In this document: positions 35,554 through 44,760 of the stretch, piece by piece
Numbering within the stretch: the first letter of the stretch is position 1
Layout: each line of letters begins with the position of its first letter
Source: Idiomarina piscisalsi
Lineage (GTDB): Bacteria > Pseudomonadota > Gammaproteobacteria > Enterobacterales > Alteromonadaceae
DNA length: 64,000 bases
Assembly: GCF_002211765.1 (NCBI RefSeq)
Contig: NZ_CP022133.1
Location: 2,046,001-2,110,000, forward strand
Reading direction: 5' to 3'
Translations under genes and position numbers: made by a program
Notes under the pieces: model-generated
Databases searched by the model: none
Told to the model about the DNA's origin: nothing
Seen by the model: only the letters and a program-made list of their open reading frames with translations

Positions 35554-38500
35554 TGTTTGCGGGCGTTGCGGAACATACGCATCCATGGGCTGTCTTCACC
35601 CCACTCGTCTGGGTGCCAGCTGTTGGCCACGGTGCGGAAGACCCGTTCCGGGTGCGGCATCATGGCGGTGATGCGCCCATCTTCGCTGGTCACAGCGGTA
35701 ATGCCTTGCGGCGAGCCGTTCGGGTTAGCCGGGTATTGCTCGGCCACTTCGCCCCAGTTGTCGATGTAACGCAGTGCGACCTGAGCGTTCTGCTCTAACT
35801 GGCTTTGTTGCTGTGCGTTAGCAAACTCAGCGCGGCCTTCGCCGTGTGATACGGCAATTGGCATACGCGAGCCTGCCATGTCACCTAAGAAAAGCGACGC
35901 AGACTTTTGCACTTCCACTAGGCTGAAGCGGGCTTCAAAGCGCTCGCTGCGGTTGGTGACAAAACGCGGCCAGTGGTCGGTACCCGGAATCAGCGATTTT
36001 AACGTCGACAACATTTGGCAGCCATTACACACGCCTAGCGCCAACGTATCATTGCGATTAAAGAAAGCTTCAAATTGTTCGCGCGCGCGATCATTAAACA
36101 GAATGGACTTAGCCCAGCCTTCGCCGGCGCCCAGCACGTCACCGTAGGAGAATCCGCCACAAGCTGCCAGTGCCTGCATGTCTTCCAACGATACACGTCC
36201 AGCTAAAATGTCACTCATGTGTACGTCAACCGCTTCGAAGCCGGCGCGGTCGAATGCCGCCGCCATTTCATAGTGCGAGTTCACGCCCTGCTCGCGCAGA
36301 ATTGCTACTTTCGGTGAAACACCTTTAGCAATATAAGGCGCCGCAATATCTTCTGCCGGATCAAAGGTTAAGTCCGCTTGTAAGCCCGGATTGTCGGCAC
36401 GTTGTTTCAAGCGGAATTCTTCGTCAGCACACACTGGGTTGTCGCGCAGGCTCTGCATTTGATGCGTTGTTTCGGCCCATACTGTACGCCAGTGGGTACG
36501 ACTTTGAGCCAGCACGCTTTTCCCTTCGCGCGTAAAGACAATGGCGTCTTCATTGGTTGGCTCACCAATGCGTTTTACGCAGTCGCCTAAACCGGCTGTC
36601 GCGTACGCGTCCATGACGTTTCGATACTGCTCGTCGCTCACCTGAATAACCGCGCCCAGTTCTTCATTGAACAGTGCCGCCAGGTTATTTTCGCCAAGCT
36701 CATCTAACGCGATATTCACACCGCAGTTACCAGCAAAAGCCATTTCCGCCACGGTACCGAACAAACCGCCGTCGGACCGGTCATGATAAGCCAGCAACCG
36801 ACCTTCTGTAACCAATTGCTGCGTGGTATTGAAAAACGCCTTGAATACGTTGGTGTCGTCGAGATCCGGCGTTTCTTTACCCAGCTGCTGATACACTTGC
36901 GCCAGCGCAGAGCCGCCCAAACGATTCTTGCCCTGACCTAAGTCAATAAGCACCAGATGCGACTGACCTTTGTCGGTGCGCAGCTGCGGCGTCAATGTCG
37001 CACGAATGTCATTCACACGACCAAACGCCGTAATAATTAAGCTTAATGGTGCCGTCACGGCTTTGTCTTCGCCGTCGTCCTGCCATTGGGTTTTCATCGA
37101 CATGGAGTCTTTACCCACCGGAATGGTGATGCCCAGTTCCGGGCACAATTCTTCACCCACCGCTTTCACGGCTTCGTATAAGCCCGCGTCTTCACCCGGG
37201 TGACCGGCGGCTGACATCCAGTTAGCTGACAATTTAATGCGTTTTAAGTCGCCAATATCAGCGGCGGCAATGTTGGTTAATGACTCGGCAACTGCCATGC
37301 GCGCCGACGCGCCAAAGTTCAATAAAGCCAGCGGTGTGCGCTCACCCATAGCCATGGCTTCACCATGGTAGCTGTCATAACTGGCGGCGGTTACCGCTAC
37401 GTCTGCGACCGGAATTTGCCACGGGCCAACCATTTGGTCGCGAGCCACCAGACCGGTGACACTGCGGTCACCAATGGTAATCAGGAAGGTTTTCTCGGCG
37501 ATAGCCGGTAAGCGCAATAAGCGGTCTGCAGCGTCATTAATATCGACACCTTCTAAGTGCAAATCGACACCGCTTGCTTGCTTGGTTTCAACATCACGGT
37601 GCATTTTCGGCGGCTTGCCGAGCAGAATATCCAACGACAGATCGATAGGTTGATTTGAGAACTTGGCGTCGTTCAGCAACACCGTCAGCTCTTCGGTGGC
37701 TTCACCAATGACAGCGTACTCGGCACGCTCGCGTTCGCAAATGGCTTCAAAGCGCGCCAGGTTTTCCGGTGCGATGGCAATAACGTAACGCTCTTGCGAC
37801 TCGTTACACCAAATTTCCAATGGCGTCATGCCCGGCTCGTCGTTCGGAATGTCACGCAGCTCGAACTTACCGCCACGACCGCCGTCGCTGACGAGTTCCG
37901 GCATGGCATTCGACAAACCGCCGGCGCCCACGTCATGGATAAAAGCAATTGGGTTTTCAGCGCCCAGCTGCCAGCAGCGGTCAATCACTTCCTGACAACG
38001 GCGTTCCATTTCCGGGTTTTCACGTTGTACAGAAGCAAAGTCTAAGTCTTCAGTCGATTCACCTGACGCCATGGAGGATGCCGCGCCACCGCCCAGTCCA
38101 ATGTTCATTGCCGGGCCACCCAAAACAACTAATTTAGCGCCAACCGGAATGTCCCCTTTTTGGACATGCGCTTCGCGAATGTTACCCATACCACCGGCTA
38201 TCATAATGGGCTTGTGATACCCGCGTGTTTCAAGGCCGTTGTGACTATCGACGGTTTGCTCATAGGTACGAAAATACCCCGTCAGCGCCGGACGACCAAA
38301 TTCGTTATTAAAAGCAGCGCCGCCTAATGGGCCTTCCAGCATAATGTCCAGTGCTGACACAATGCGCGCTGGCTTGCCGTAGTTTTCTTCCCACGGTTGC
38401 CTGAACCCCGGAATGTTCAGGTTCGAGACACTAAAGCCCACCAAACCGGCTTTCGGTTTTGAGCCCACGCCTGTGGCGCCTTCATCGCGAATTTCACCGC

Positions 38501-39446
38501 CGGAGCCGGTTGCGGCACCCGGGTATGGGGAAATAGCCGTTGGGTGGTTGTGCGTTTCTACTTTCATAAGAATATGCACAGGCTCGTGATGGTAGCCATA
38601 GCTCATGCTGTCCGGCTGCGGGTAAAAGCGTCCGGCTTCGTGCCCTTCCATAACGGCGGCGTTGTCTTTGTATGCTGAAAGCACGTAGTCCGGCGTGGTT
38701 TCGAAGGTGTTTTTAATCATTTTGAACAGCGACTTAGGCTGCTCTTGGCCGTCGATAGTCCAGTCGGCATTGAAAATTTTATGACGACAGTGCTCAGAGT
38801 TGGCCTGCGCAAACATATAGAGTTCGATGTCGTTCGGATTACGTTCAAGCTTCTGGAAGTTATCGACAAGGTAGTCAATTTCATCGTCGGCCAGTGCCAG
38901 ACCTAAATTGATATTAGCCTGCGCCAACGCCTCGCGTCCGCCCGCTAAGATATCAACAGACGACAATGGCTGAGGATCTTGTGTACGGAACAACTGGCGC
39001 GCGTCGTCCATGTCGTACAGGACACTTTCCGTCATGCGATCGTGCAATAACGCAGCGGCTTGTTTCAGTTCTTCAGCAGACAAGTCTCCTTTCAAGTAAT
39101 ACGCTGTACCGCGCTCCACTCTGTGGATGTTTTTTAAGCCGCAATTGTGCGCAATGTCAGTGGCTTTGGACGCCCAGGGGGAGATAGTACCAATGCGTGG
39201 CGTCACTAATATGAGCGCGCCTTCTGGCTCATGGGCGGGTAATTCCGGGCCATACTTAAGCAACTGCACCAGTACTGAACGATGTTCGTCGGTCAGTTCA
39301 TTGTGCAAATCTACGAAATGCTGGTACTCGGCATAAAGTTCGTTAACCGGCAAGCCGGCCTGTTTCAGTTGCTCGAGTTGCTTCGTTGTTTTAAAGGCTG
39401 ATAAGGCTGGTGCACCGCGGTAGATTTCCACAAGCAAGGTCTCCAA
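35544..39446 (-). CDS. purL: phosphoribosylformylglycinamidine synthase
   Basis: Fourth step of de novo purine synthesis: FGAR + Gln + ATP to FGAM. The 1300 residues match the large single-chain proteobacterial PurL (about 1295). In order: PurS-like N-terminal domain, linker, two AIRS-type ATPase domains ([22 protein letters not shown] near 295-317; PVGKDSMSM in the second half), and a class I glutamine amidotransferase domain with the catalytic Cys in [10 protein letters not shown] and the His/Glu in [10 protein letters not shown]. It is monocistronic by position, between the arginine-rich small ORF and the convergent LysR gene. A consensus -10 lies 24 bases upstream. No PurR-type operator was recognised. 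Confidence 0.97.
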   Translation of the reverse strand: METLLVEIYRGAPALSAFKTTKQLEQLKQAGLPVNELYAEYQHFVDLHNELTDEHRSVLVQLLKYGPELPAHEPEGALILVTPRIGTISPWASKATDIAHNCGLKNIHRVERGTAYYLKGDLSAEELKQAAALLHDRMTESVLYDMDDARQLFRTQDPQPLSSVDILAGGREALAQANINLGLALADDEIDYLVDNFQKLERNPNDIELYMFAQANSEHCRHKIFNADWTIDGQEQPKSLFKMIKNTFETTPDYVLSAYKDNAAVMEGHEAGRFYPQPDSMSYGYHHEPVHILMKVETHNHPTAISPYPGAATGSGGEIRDEGATGVGSKPKAGLVGFSVSNLNIPGFRQPWEENYGKPARIVSALDIMLEGPLGGAAFNNEFGRPALTGYFRTYEQTVDSHNGLETRGYHKPIMIAGGMGNIREAHVQKGDIPVGAKLVVLGGPAMNIGLGGGAASSMASGESTEDLDFASVQRENPEMERRCQEVIDRCWQLGAENPIAFIHDVGAGGLSNAMPELVSDGGRGGKFELRDIPNDEPGMTPLEIWCNESQERYVIAIAPENLARFEAICERERAEYAVIGEATEELTVLLNDAKFSNQPIDLSLDILLGKPPKMHRDVETKQASGVDLHLEGVDINDAADRLLRLPAIAEKTFLITIGDRSVTGLVARDQMVGPWQIPVADVAVTAASYDSYHGEAMAMGERTPLALLNFGASARMAVAESLTNIAAADIGDLKRIKLSANWMSAAGHPGEDAGLYEAVKAVGEELCPELGITIPVGKDSMSMKTQWQDDGEDKAVTAPLSLIITAFGRVNDIRATLTPQLRTDKGQSHLVLIDLGQGKNRLGGSALAQVYQQLGKETPDLDDTNVFKAFFNTTQQLVTEGRLLAYHDRSDGGLFGTVAEMAFAGNCGVNIALDELGENNLAALFNEELGAVIQVSDEQYRNVMDAYATAGLGDCVKRIGEPTNEDAIVFTREGKSVLAQSRTHWRTVWAETTHQMQSLRDNPVCADEEFRLKQRADNPGLQADLTFDPAEDIAAPYIAKGVSPKVAILREQGVNSHYEMAAAFDRAGFEAVDVHMSDILAGRVSLEDMQALAACGGFSYGDVLGAGEGWAKSILFNDRAREQFEAFFNRNDTLALGVCNGCQMLSTLKSLIPGTDHWPRFVTNRSERFEARFSLVEVQKSASLFLGDMAGSRMPIAVSHGEGRAEFANAQQQSQLEQNAQVALRYIDNWGEVAEQYPANPNGSPQGITAVTSEDGRITAMMPHPERVFRTVANSWHPDEWGEDSPWMRMFRNARKHLG

Positions 39447-39469
39447 AGCTGGGCGATTTTTGCTGGCGG

Positions 39470-39475
39470 ATTATA
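39470..39475 (-). promoter_or_regulatory. candidate purL promoter -10
   Basis: A perfect TATAAT on the minus strand, 24 bases before the purL ATG. The expected -35 position holds GTGCAA, only three of six matches, so the promoter may need an activator or be of the AT-poor -35 kind. Confidence 0.5.
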
Positions 39476-39502
39476 CAGTAAAATGCGGGTGGTTGCACCT
39501 CG

Positions 39503-39640
39503 TTACTCGACCTTGGGGGTGCCTTCTTTCTGGACTAAGCGAAACCACTTTTCGCGGCGTTCAATAATGCGCTGACGGCGCTTGCGGATAACAGCGCGGC
39601 GGCGGGAGTTATTTTCTCGTCTGAGGCGGTTGGCTCGCAT
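39503..39640 (-). CDS. 45-residue arginine-rich small protein (putative)
   Basis: An open frame of 45 codons from ATG (39638-39640) to TAA (39503-39505), with AAGG nine bases upstream of the ATG. The product has 14 Arg and 4 Lys and begins MRANRLRRENNSRRRAVIRK, continuing basic to a WFRLVQKEG end. It is predicted helical, highly basic, and without signal or membrane segment, so nucleic-acid or ribosome binding is possible but unproven. It lies on the same strand between the RDD-protein gene and purL. The codons are dominated by CGC and CGT as in neighbouring genes, and the ribosome site is good; both favour a real gene. I do not recognise a family. Confidence 0.55.
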   Translation of the reverse strand: MRANRLRRENNSRRRAVIRKRRQRIIERREKWFRLVQKEGTPKVE

Positions 39641-39710
39641 AGACTTAGGCCTTTATTACGTTGAAAGACCTTTTCAGCTTACCTTGCCGCCCCAGTTTTT
39701 TGCAATGATT

Positions 39711-40163
39711 TTATGCCGACGGCTTTTTGATGACTAAGGTGCCAGCCATAATGTCATGTAAACCCTGCTTTTTCTCGGTGAAGGCTATCATGATAAAACC
39801 AACCATGAGGAGAAGCGCTGACACGATTTTACCCCAGTAACGACCATTCGCACGGCCAAAGCCGATTTGCTGACCGTTCATGTCGGTGACCTGCAGACCC
39901 AGAATTTTTTTGCCTGGTGTTGCCATCCAGCCAGAGATTTCAAAAATGGTGAAATACAACCACTGACCAACGATACCGATAACGTAACCAATACCACCGG
40001 CGACCATTTCAATATCACCCATTGGTGAACCCGCAGCGCCCATAAATATACCGACGAAAATGCCGATAATGACACCGATAATGGTTAAGCCCAATTGCGT
40101 GATAATAGTGTCGATAATAGCTGCCGCTAAACGTAGCCAGAAACCACCGTGATTAAATTCCAT
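39711..40163 (-). CDS. RDD-family inner-membrane protein
   Basis: 150 residues with about four membrane helices. The family's first Arg is in FWLRLAAAIID (near 8-18), and the segment SGWMATPGKKILGLQVTDMNG (near 88-108) is the usual RDD loop. RDD proteins are small membrane proteins of largely unknown function; some act in Na+/H+ exchange. It is divergent from rfaH (120-base gap with a CTTGAG/CTCAAG inverted repeat at 40200-40217). No partner gene gives a clue. Confidence 0.85.
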   Translation of the reverse strand: MEFNHGGFWLRLAAAIIDTIITQLGLTIIGVIIGIFVGIFMGAAGSPMGDIEMVAGGIGYVIGIVGQWLYFTIFEISGWMATPGKKILGLQVTDMNGQQIGFGRANGRYWGKIVSALLLMVGFIMIAFTEKKQGLHDIMAGTLVIKKPSA

Positions 40164-40283
40164 TTGTTGCTCCGTATTGTTAATTTTGCGTTAAGATGCC
40201 TTGAGTGAACGCTCAAGTCAATACGCTTGCGTCGTATAGGTTAATATGGAAAGATCCGCCGCCAATAAAGGAAAGGATGTGTT

Positions 40284-40781
40284 ATGAGCCAGCTCGATAG
40301 TGACGTTTGGTACGTTATTCGCACGAAGCCTAAACAGGAAGAGCGCGCCGCATTAAACCTGGAAAACCAAGGGTTTGAGGTGTTTGCGCCTAAGTTAACG
40401 GTGAAAAAACTTCGTCGTGGCGTTCGTACGTCAGTTGTTGAGCCCATGTTTCCGAATTACTTGTTTGTGAAGCTGGACGATATCATTGAGCAGTTTTACA
40501 AAATACGCAGTACCTATGGTGTGGCTGGCGTTCTCAGGTTTGGTAACAACATTCCCAAAATTCCACAACAGTGGGTCGACGACATGAAAGGCGTTGACGA
40601 GCTGACCGATGAACAAGCCCCGAAAGTGGGTGATAGCGTCGAAATTCAGCAAGGTCCGTTCCGTGGATTCCTTGCTAAAATTGTTCAGCTTGACGGCGAG
40701 TCACGATGCTTCGTGATGCTCGAGTGGATGCAAAAAGAAGTGAAAGCCAACTTCAGTTACAAAGAGCTACAGTTTAAGTAG
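40284..40781 (+). CDS. rfaH: transcription antiterminator RfaH
   Basis: 165-residue NusG paralogue that binds RNA polymerase paused at ops sites, suppresses Rho-dependent polarity, and recruits ribosomes to long surface and virulence operons. The N-terminal NGN domain is visible: DVWYVIRTKPKQEERAALNL, then GVRTSVVEPMFPNYLFVKLD (near 46-65), the RfaH-type segment, then GVAGVLRFGN. The C-terminal KOW domain carries GDSVEIQQGPFRGFLAKIVQ. Length is close to E. coli RfaH (162) and shorter than NusG. GGAAAGGA precedes the ATG. Its target is plausibly the JUMPstart leader at 29049-29088. The gene ends 8 bases inside the convergent metalloprotease gene. Confidence 0.92.
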   Translation: MSQLDSDVWYVIRTKPKQEERAALNLENQGFEVFAPKLTVKKLRRGVRTSVVEPMFPNYLFVKLDDIIEQFYKIRSTYGVAGVLRFGNNIPKIPQQWVDDMKGVDELTDEQAPKVGDSVEIQQGPFRGFLAKIVQLDGESRCFVMLEWMQKEVKANFSYKELQFK

Positions 40782-43338
40782 CCCTTTTCCGACGCACTAA
40801 CCACGCGACTGGCACCAATAATAATAACCAGGCTGCATTACCGCCGCTGCCGCCCTCTGACGGCGCTTCGCTAACGGTAAAACGGGTCGTTGTGGTCTCG
40901 CTGTTACCCTCGGTGTCGCTGGCGGTCAGGCGATATTCATACTCACCGGTAGACAGACTGCCTAATGATGCAGTGGCCGTATCCCCCTCATAATTGACGT
41001 TGGACACAGTGGTTTCGCTGCCGTCACTATTCACTCGGGCGACCTCAATGCTTGGCGCATCTAAGTTGCCGTCAGCGTCGGTCACCGTTGCGGTTAATGA
41101 CACGCTCTGCCCTGCTATTGTATTACTGGCCCGGAAGCTTCGTATGGTCGGCGCAATGGCGCGAGGCTCTATAGTGAGAGACACATTAATGCTGTCACTA
41201 CCGTCACTAAAGTTGATTTGCAGTGGCACAGACAACGCATCGTCCACGGACGGTGTTTCACCCGTTAGCTGAATGCGCCGCTCACCTTCAACGGCCGATT
41301 CAACTTCTGTCGCGCTGAAGTTTTCAATAAGCCCCTCAGCATCGTTAACAGTAATGGCAACATCCGCCGGTACGTTATACACACTGACAGCCGAGTCCAG
41401 CGTCATGACCTCTCCAACCCGCTCTCCCTGGCTGATAAATGCCTGGGCAGCGCCGCCTGTCATGGAGTCCGGGTCTACCCACAAACCACTGGACACGGAA
41501 AAGTCCGCAGCGTTGGTGTTCACCACCTTTAAAGGCAAGTGATAGGGGTTATGAACATTGTCTTTATCCAGCCCCGCACTAATGTCGGCTAATGACTGTT
41601 TGAGCGTTATGGTCATTGTTCGGGAAGCGCCGGAACCAGCCACTTCCCAGCTGAACCACTCTGCGGCATTGTCGATACCGATTTGCTGACTGACGTCGGT
41701 GCCACTAGCGGTTACCGGAAGCGCTAGCTGAATAGCGGCGTTGTCGGTGTTTTCATCCGAGAGCTCAATCGTTACCTGAGATTGATCATCGGCTTCCACC
41801 AAACTGACGACGTTGTTGTCGAGTAAGAGGTAGTTTGCAGCGGCGTCGGTATAGTCTCCACTAAAGCTTGCGTTGCTGACGAAGCGCCAGCGGGCTGTGT
41901 CTTGATTGATTTGTTCAACGGCAATGATGCAAATTGCATCAGGTAACGAGGCTGCCTGATAAGCGACGGCATTATTGGTTACGCCGTCCTCTGACAGTAA
42001 AGCGGCTTGTGATAGCCCGGTGTATTGTTCGCAAGCACCGCTCGCGACCACGTATTTGTCAGCGCCTTCGACACGAGGCCAACTGAACGTTAGCACGTCA
42101 TTGCCGGTACGCTCCGTTTGCATGCCCGCCACATTGTTTCGTGAACCATTATTTGCCCAAATAACGCTGCTACGTTGTGCGGCCAAGCTTGCATTGGCGG
42201 CATCAATCTCTTTTTCTGCTTTGCCTAGCGGTAAGCCATAGTTGCTGTCGACAATGTCAGGGCTTGAGAATGCGGCTTCGCTTGAACAGTCGCCAGTGCT
42301 AAACTCGCTACGACAAACCGAGCCATATGACATGGTTGTATAGAAACGACCTTCGTCCTCAATGTAGCCGTAAGGAATATGAAAGTCTTCCTGTTCTCCT
42401 TCACCGCCGCTTGAGTTATCCGCAAGGGTATAGCGATCATGACGTAAACCAAAATTATGCCCGACTTCATGGGCAACCGTACCGTTCCCCATGCACTCTA
42501 TAGCCGTATAGCCGGCGTTTGAGCCACCACTAACAAAGTTCACTCGGTTATCATTGGTGTTAAAGTCGGACGCCCTAAATGCAATACCGCATAGGTCAGG
42601 GTTTTCAGCCCCAACAAAATGCACCACGTCGGCTTTGTAACGATCCACCAGTCGTATTACTCGCTGATCGTTTATAAGCTCATCCAGTATGGTATCCGGG
42701 TTTTCATTGGGAAAGTCGGTTGTGCTTTCTGGTCTGAAAGGCTCTACGCCGGCTATGGCCATGGTGACGGGTAAGCTTGAGCGTTGAAAAATCGCATTGC
42801 TTGTATCGACTGCACCTTGAATAGCAAGCTCCAAGTCGTACCCATTGTCGTCGGCATAACCCAACAATCGATCATCGTAGATAAATAAAACATCCAACGA
42901 ATTATCGAATAACTGAACCTCGTCTGCCGGGGCCGCCGCTTTATTGGCTAAGTAAGCTTTCTGAGGCAGCGCCCGCGCATTCACAGCGGTTGTTGTCGTA
43001 CGCTCTGTTTTGGGTTGCTTCGGCTCTGCGGGCGATGAATTGGTGTTTTCAATGACCGTTTTACCGTTAACCACGCGGATGGTTACCGAGCCGACCTGCG
43101 GATGAGTGATTGAAATGAGCTGGTTGTCACCGCGTCGGTGCATAAAGCCGAGGTGTTGAGTATCGCCACTGGCGGTCTCAAAGGTCAAACGGTAGCTGTT
43201 TTGCGAAGAAAGCCGCTCTGCGAGGGTCGCCTCAATGGATTCGCCATTGACGTCGAGTTGAATCGTGTCACCCAGGCTTTGTGCCCAGGTGAGCGTTGGT
43301 GTCATCGCGATTAACGCTGCCGCGGCTATTTTCTTCAT
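40774..43338 (-). CDS. secreted zinc metalloprotease (M12-like) with GlyGly-CTERM anchor
   Basis: 854 residues. A signal peptide (1-19, ending TWAQ) is followed by a propeptide-like region, then a reprolysin/metzincin catalytic domain with HEVGHNFGLRHD (290-301; zinc ligands His290, His294, His300, catalytic Glu291) and the Met-turn near YTTMSYGS (Met336). The second half is beta-rich, with Ig/cadherin-like repeats. The C-terminus is a GlyGly-CTERM signal: GGSGGNAAW, a hydrophobic helix, then RRKRAT. Such proteins are exported through type II secretion and processed by rhombosortase. It would degrade extracellular protein for growth. It is preceded by mltF, with REP copy C in between; it overlaps rfaH by 8 bases at the convergent end. 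Confidence 0.88.
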   Translation of the reverse strand: MKKIAAAALIAMTPTLTWAQSLGDTIQLDVNGESIEATLAERLSSQNSYRLTFETASGDTQHLGFMHRRGDNQLISITHPQVGSVTIRVVNGKTVIENTNSSPAEPKQPKTERTTTTAVNARALPQKAYLANKAAAPADEVQLFDNSLDVLFIYDDRLLGYADDNGYDLELAIQGAVDTSNAIFQRSSLPVTMAIAGVEPFRPESTTDFPNENPDTILDELINDQRVIRLVDRYKADVVHFVGAENPDLCGIAFRASDFNTNDNRVNFVSGGSNAGYTAIECMGNGTVAHEVGHNFGLRHDRYTLADNSSGGEGEQEDFHIPYGYIEDEGRFYTTMSYGSVCRSEFSTGDCSSEAAFSSPDIVDSNYGLPLGKAEKEIDAANASLAAQRSSVIWANNGSRNNVAGMQTERTGNDVLTFSWPRVEGADKYVVASGACEQYTGLSQAALLSEDGVTNNAVAYQAASLPDAICIIAVEQINQDTARWRFVSNASFSGDYTDAAANYLLLDNNVVSLVEADDQSQVTIELSDENTDNAAIQLALPVTASGTDVSQQIGIDNAAEWFSWEVAGSGASRTMTITLKQSLADISAGLDKDNVHNPYHLPLKVVNTNAADFSVSSGLWVDPDSMTGGAAQAFISQGERVGEVMTLDSAVSVYNVPADVAITVNDAEGLIENFSATEVESAVEGERRIQLTGETPSVDDALSVPLQINFSDGSDSINVSLTIEPRAIAPTIRSFRASNTIAGQSVSLTATVTDADGNLDAPSIEVARVNSDGSETTVSNVNYEGDTATASLGSLSTGEYEYRLTASDTEGNSETTTTRFTVSEAPSEGGSGGNAAWLLLLVPVAWLVRRKRAT

Positions 43339-43371
43339 TTTATTGACCTTTTTGAAATCGTTAACATTACA

Positions 43372-43395
43372 CCTGACGTAATCACGTCAGGCTAC
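43372..43395 (-). repeat. REP-like palindrome, copy C
   Basis: On the minus strand GTAG (43395-43392), stem CCTGACGT and ACGTCAGG (43391-43384 and 43379-43372) around GATT. The TAG of the head is the stop codon of mltF (43392-43394). Beyond the stem comes GTGTAATG, shared with copy E. It lies 33 bases upstream of the metalloprotease start. Confidence 0.85.
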
Positions 43396-44759
43396 AACCT
43401 ACCCTGCTCGTCGAGATACTTTAGGGTGTCGTAAAAGCGGCGGATATTGCCGACATAGGTGACGGGCTCATCACCACGGGCGAAGCCAAAGCGGGTTTGT
43501 CGATAGAACTGTTTCTGGCGCAATAACGGCAGGCGCTTTTTCACGTCGACCCAACGGTCCGGATTACCACCCTGCTTTTCCGTCAAAATACGAGCGTCTT
43601 CCAAGTGCCCAAAACCAATATTATAGGCCGCTAGCGCAAACCAGGTGCGGTCGGGTTGAGGAATGCGATCGGGTATTCGTTCCAACATGCGTTCCAAATA
43701 ACGCGCGCCACCACGAATGCTTTGCTCTGCGTTCAAACGACTTTTCACGCCCATGGCTTTAGCTGTGGGTAGTGTCAGCATCATCATGCCCCGCACGCCG
43801 GTAGGTGACACCGCCCTTGGGTTCCACAGCGACTCCTGATAAGAAATTGCTGCCAACAGCCGCCAGTCCAGAGTGCCTGAGTGTTCTTGAAATAATTCTC
43901 TGTATTTGGGCAGTATGTTATCCACCGCCTCAATAAACAAACTGGTGGTCACGTAGTTAAACTGCTTAACGTGACCAAAATGCTGTTCCTTTATATGCGC
44001 CAGCCGGCCGCTGCTTCGAATTTCTCCAAAGTACTCAATAACCGCGGCATACAATGAGTCATCACTGCTCTGTGGCAATGCCCAACCAATGTCCTGCTCA
44101 TGTTTCACCGTAAAGGCGACACTCAAGTCAGGATGAAAGCGGCGCTGAATATCCAGCGCTGTGCTGTCGGTAATGGTGTAATCAATTTCTTCATTGATAA
44201 CCATGCGCAGCAACTCGACCGCATCGTGGTCGGTGGTGGCACGCCACTTTAGGGTAGGAATGCTGTTGCCCAGGCTTTTTAGAAATTCATGGTGCGAACT
44301 GCCCTCGACCACAACAATTTCACCGTCGGTAATTTGCTGCAAGTCTCTGGGGCGTTGTCGGGAACCCTGCTTAAACACGACCTTTTGGCTGATCACATCA
44401 TAAGGCGGACTGAAACGAAAGAGCTGAGCACGCGTGGACGTTCGGTCGATGCCAGCAGCGACAATGTCCACTTCCCCCCGACGCAACATAGTGAACAAAT
44501 CATTCACATCGAAGCGCGGTACCATTTCCAGCTCCACCCCAAGCCGGTCGGCAAAGCGCTTTGCCAGGTCGTATTCGAAACCCTGCTCACGGTCGTGGTC
44601 AAAATAGTAACTGGTTGGGTTCATTAATGTCCCCACCCGAAGCACCTGGCGTTCCTGCACAACCGTCATGGCGTTCGGTCGGGTTTGTGGGGTACAGGCC
44701 GTCAGTGTCGTGACGGCCAAAAACAAGGTAACTAAAAAATAGACAGCAGACTTCGGCAT
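43392..44759 (-). CDS. mltF: membrane-bound lytic murein transglycosylase F
   Basis: 455 residues. Residues 1-22 are a lipoprotein-type signal ending LTAC. Residues 35-265 form a solute-binding-protein-3 domain (VLRVGTLMNPTSYYF, DLFTMLRRGEVDIVAAG). From about 290 the SLT catalytic domain begins, with Glu309 in AAISYQESLWNPRAVSPTGVRGMMML and later YNIGFGHLEDARIL. It cleaves peptidoglycan glycan strands at the outer-membrane inner face. The stop codon is formed by the REP-like element; the C-terminal sequence is otherwise ordinary. The start codon at 44757-44759 lies 1 base after the amidohydrolase stop, suggesting co-transcription. Confidence 0.93.
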   Translation of the reverse strand: MPKSAVYFLVTLFLAVTTLTACTPQTRPNAMTVVQERQVLRVGTLMNPTSYYFDHDREQGFEYDLAKRFADRLGVELEMVPRFDVNDLFTMLRRGEVDIVAAGIDRTSTRAQLFRFSPPYDVISQKVVFKQGSRQRPRDLQQITDGEIVVVEGSSHHEFLKSLGNSIPTLKWRATTDHDAVELLRMVINEEIDYTITDSTALDIQRRFHPDLSVAFTVKHEQDIGWALPQSSDDSLYAAVIEYFGEIRSSGRLAHIKEQHFGHVKQFNYVTTSLFIEAVDNILPKYRELFQEHSGTLDWRLLAAISYQESLWNPRAVSPTGVRGMMMLTLPTAKAMGVKSRLNAEQSIRGGARYLERMLERIPDRIPQPDRTWFALAAYNIGFGHLEDARILTEKQGGNPDRWVDVKKRLPLLRQKQFYRQTRFGFARGDEPVTYVGNIRRFYDTLKYLDEQGRL

Positions 44760-44760
44760 A

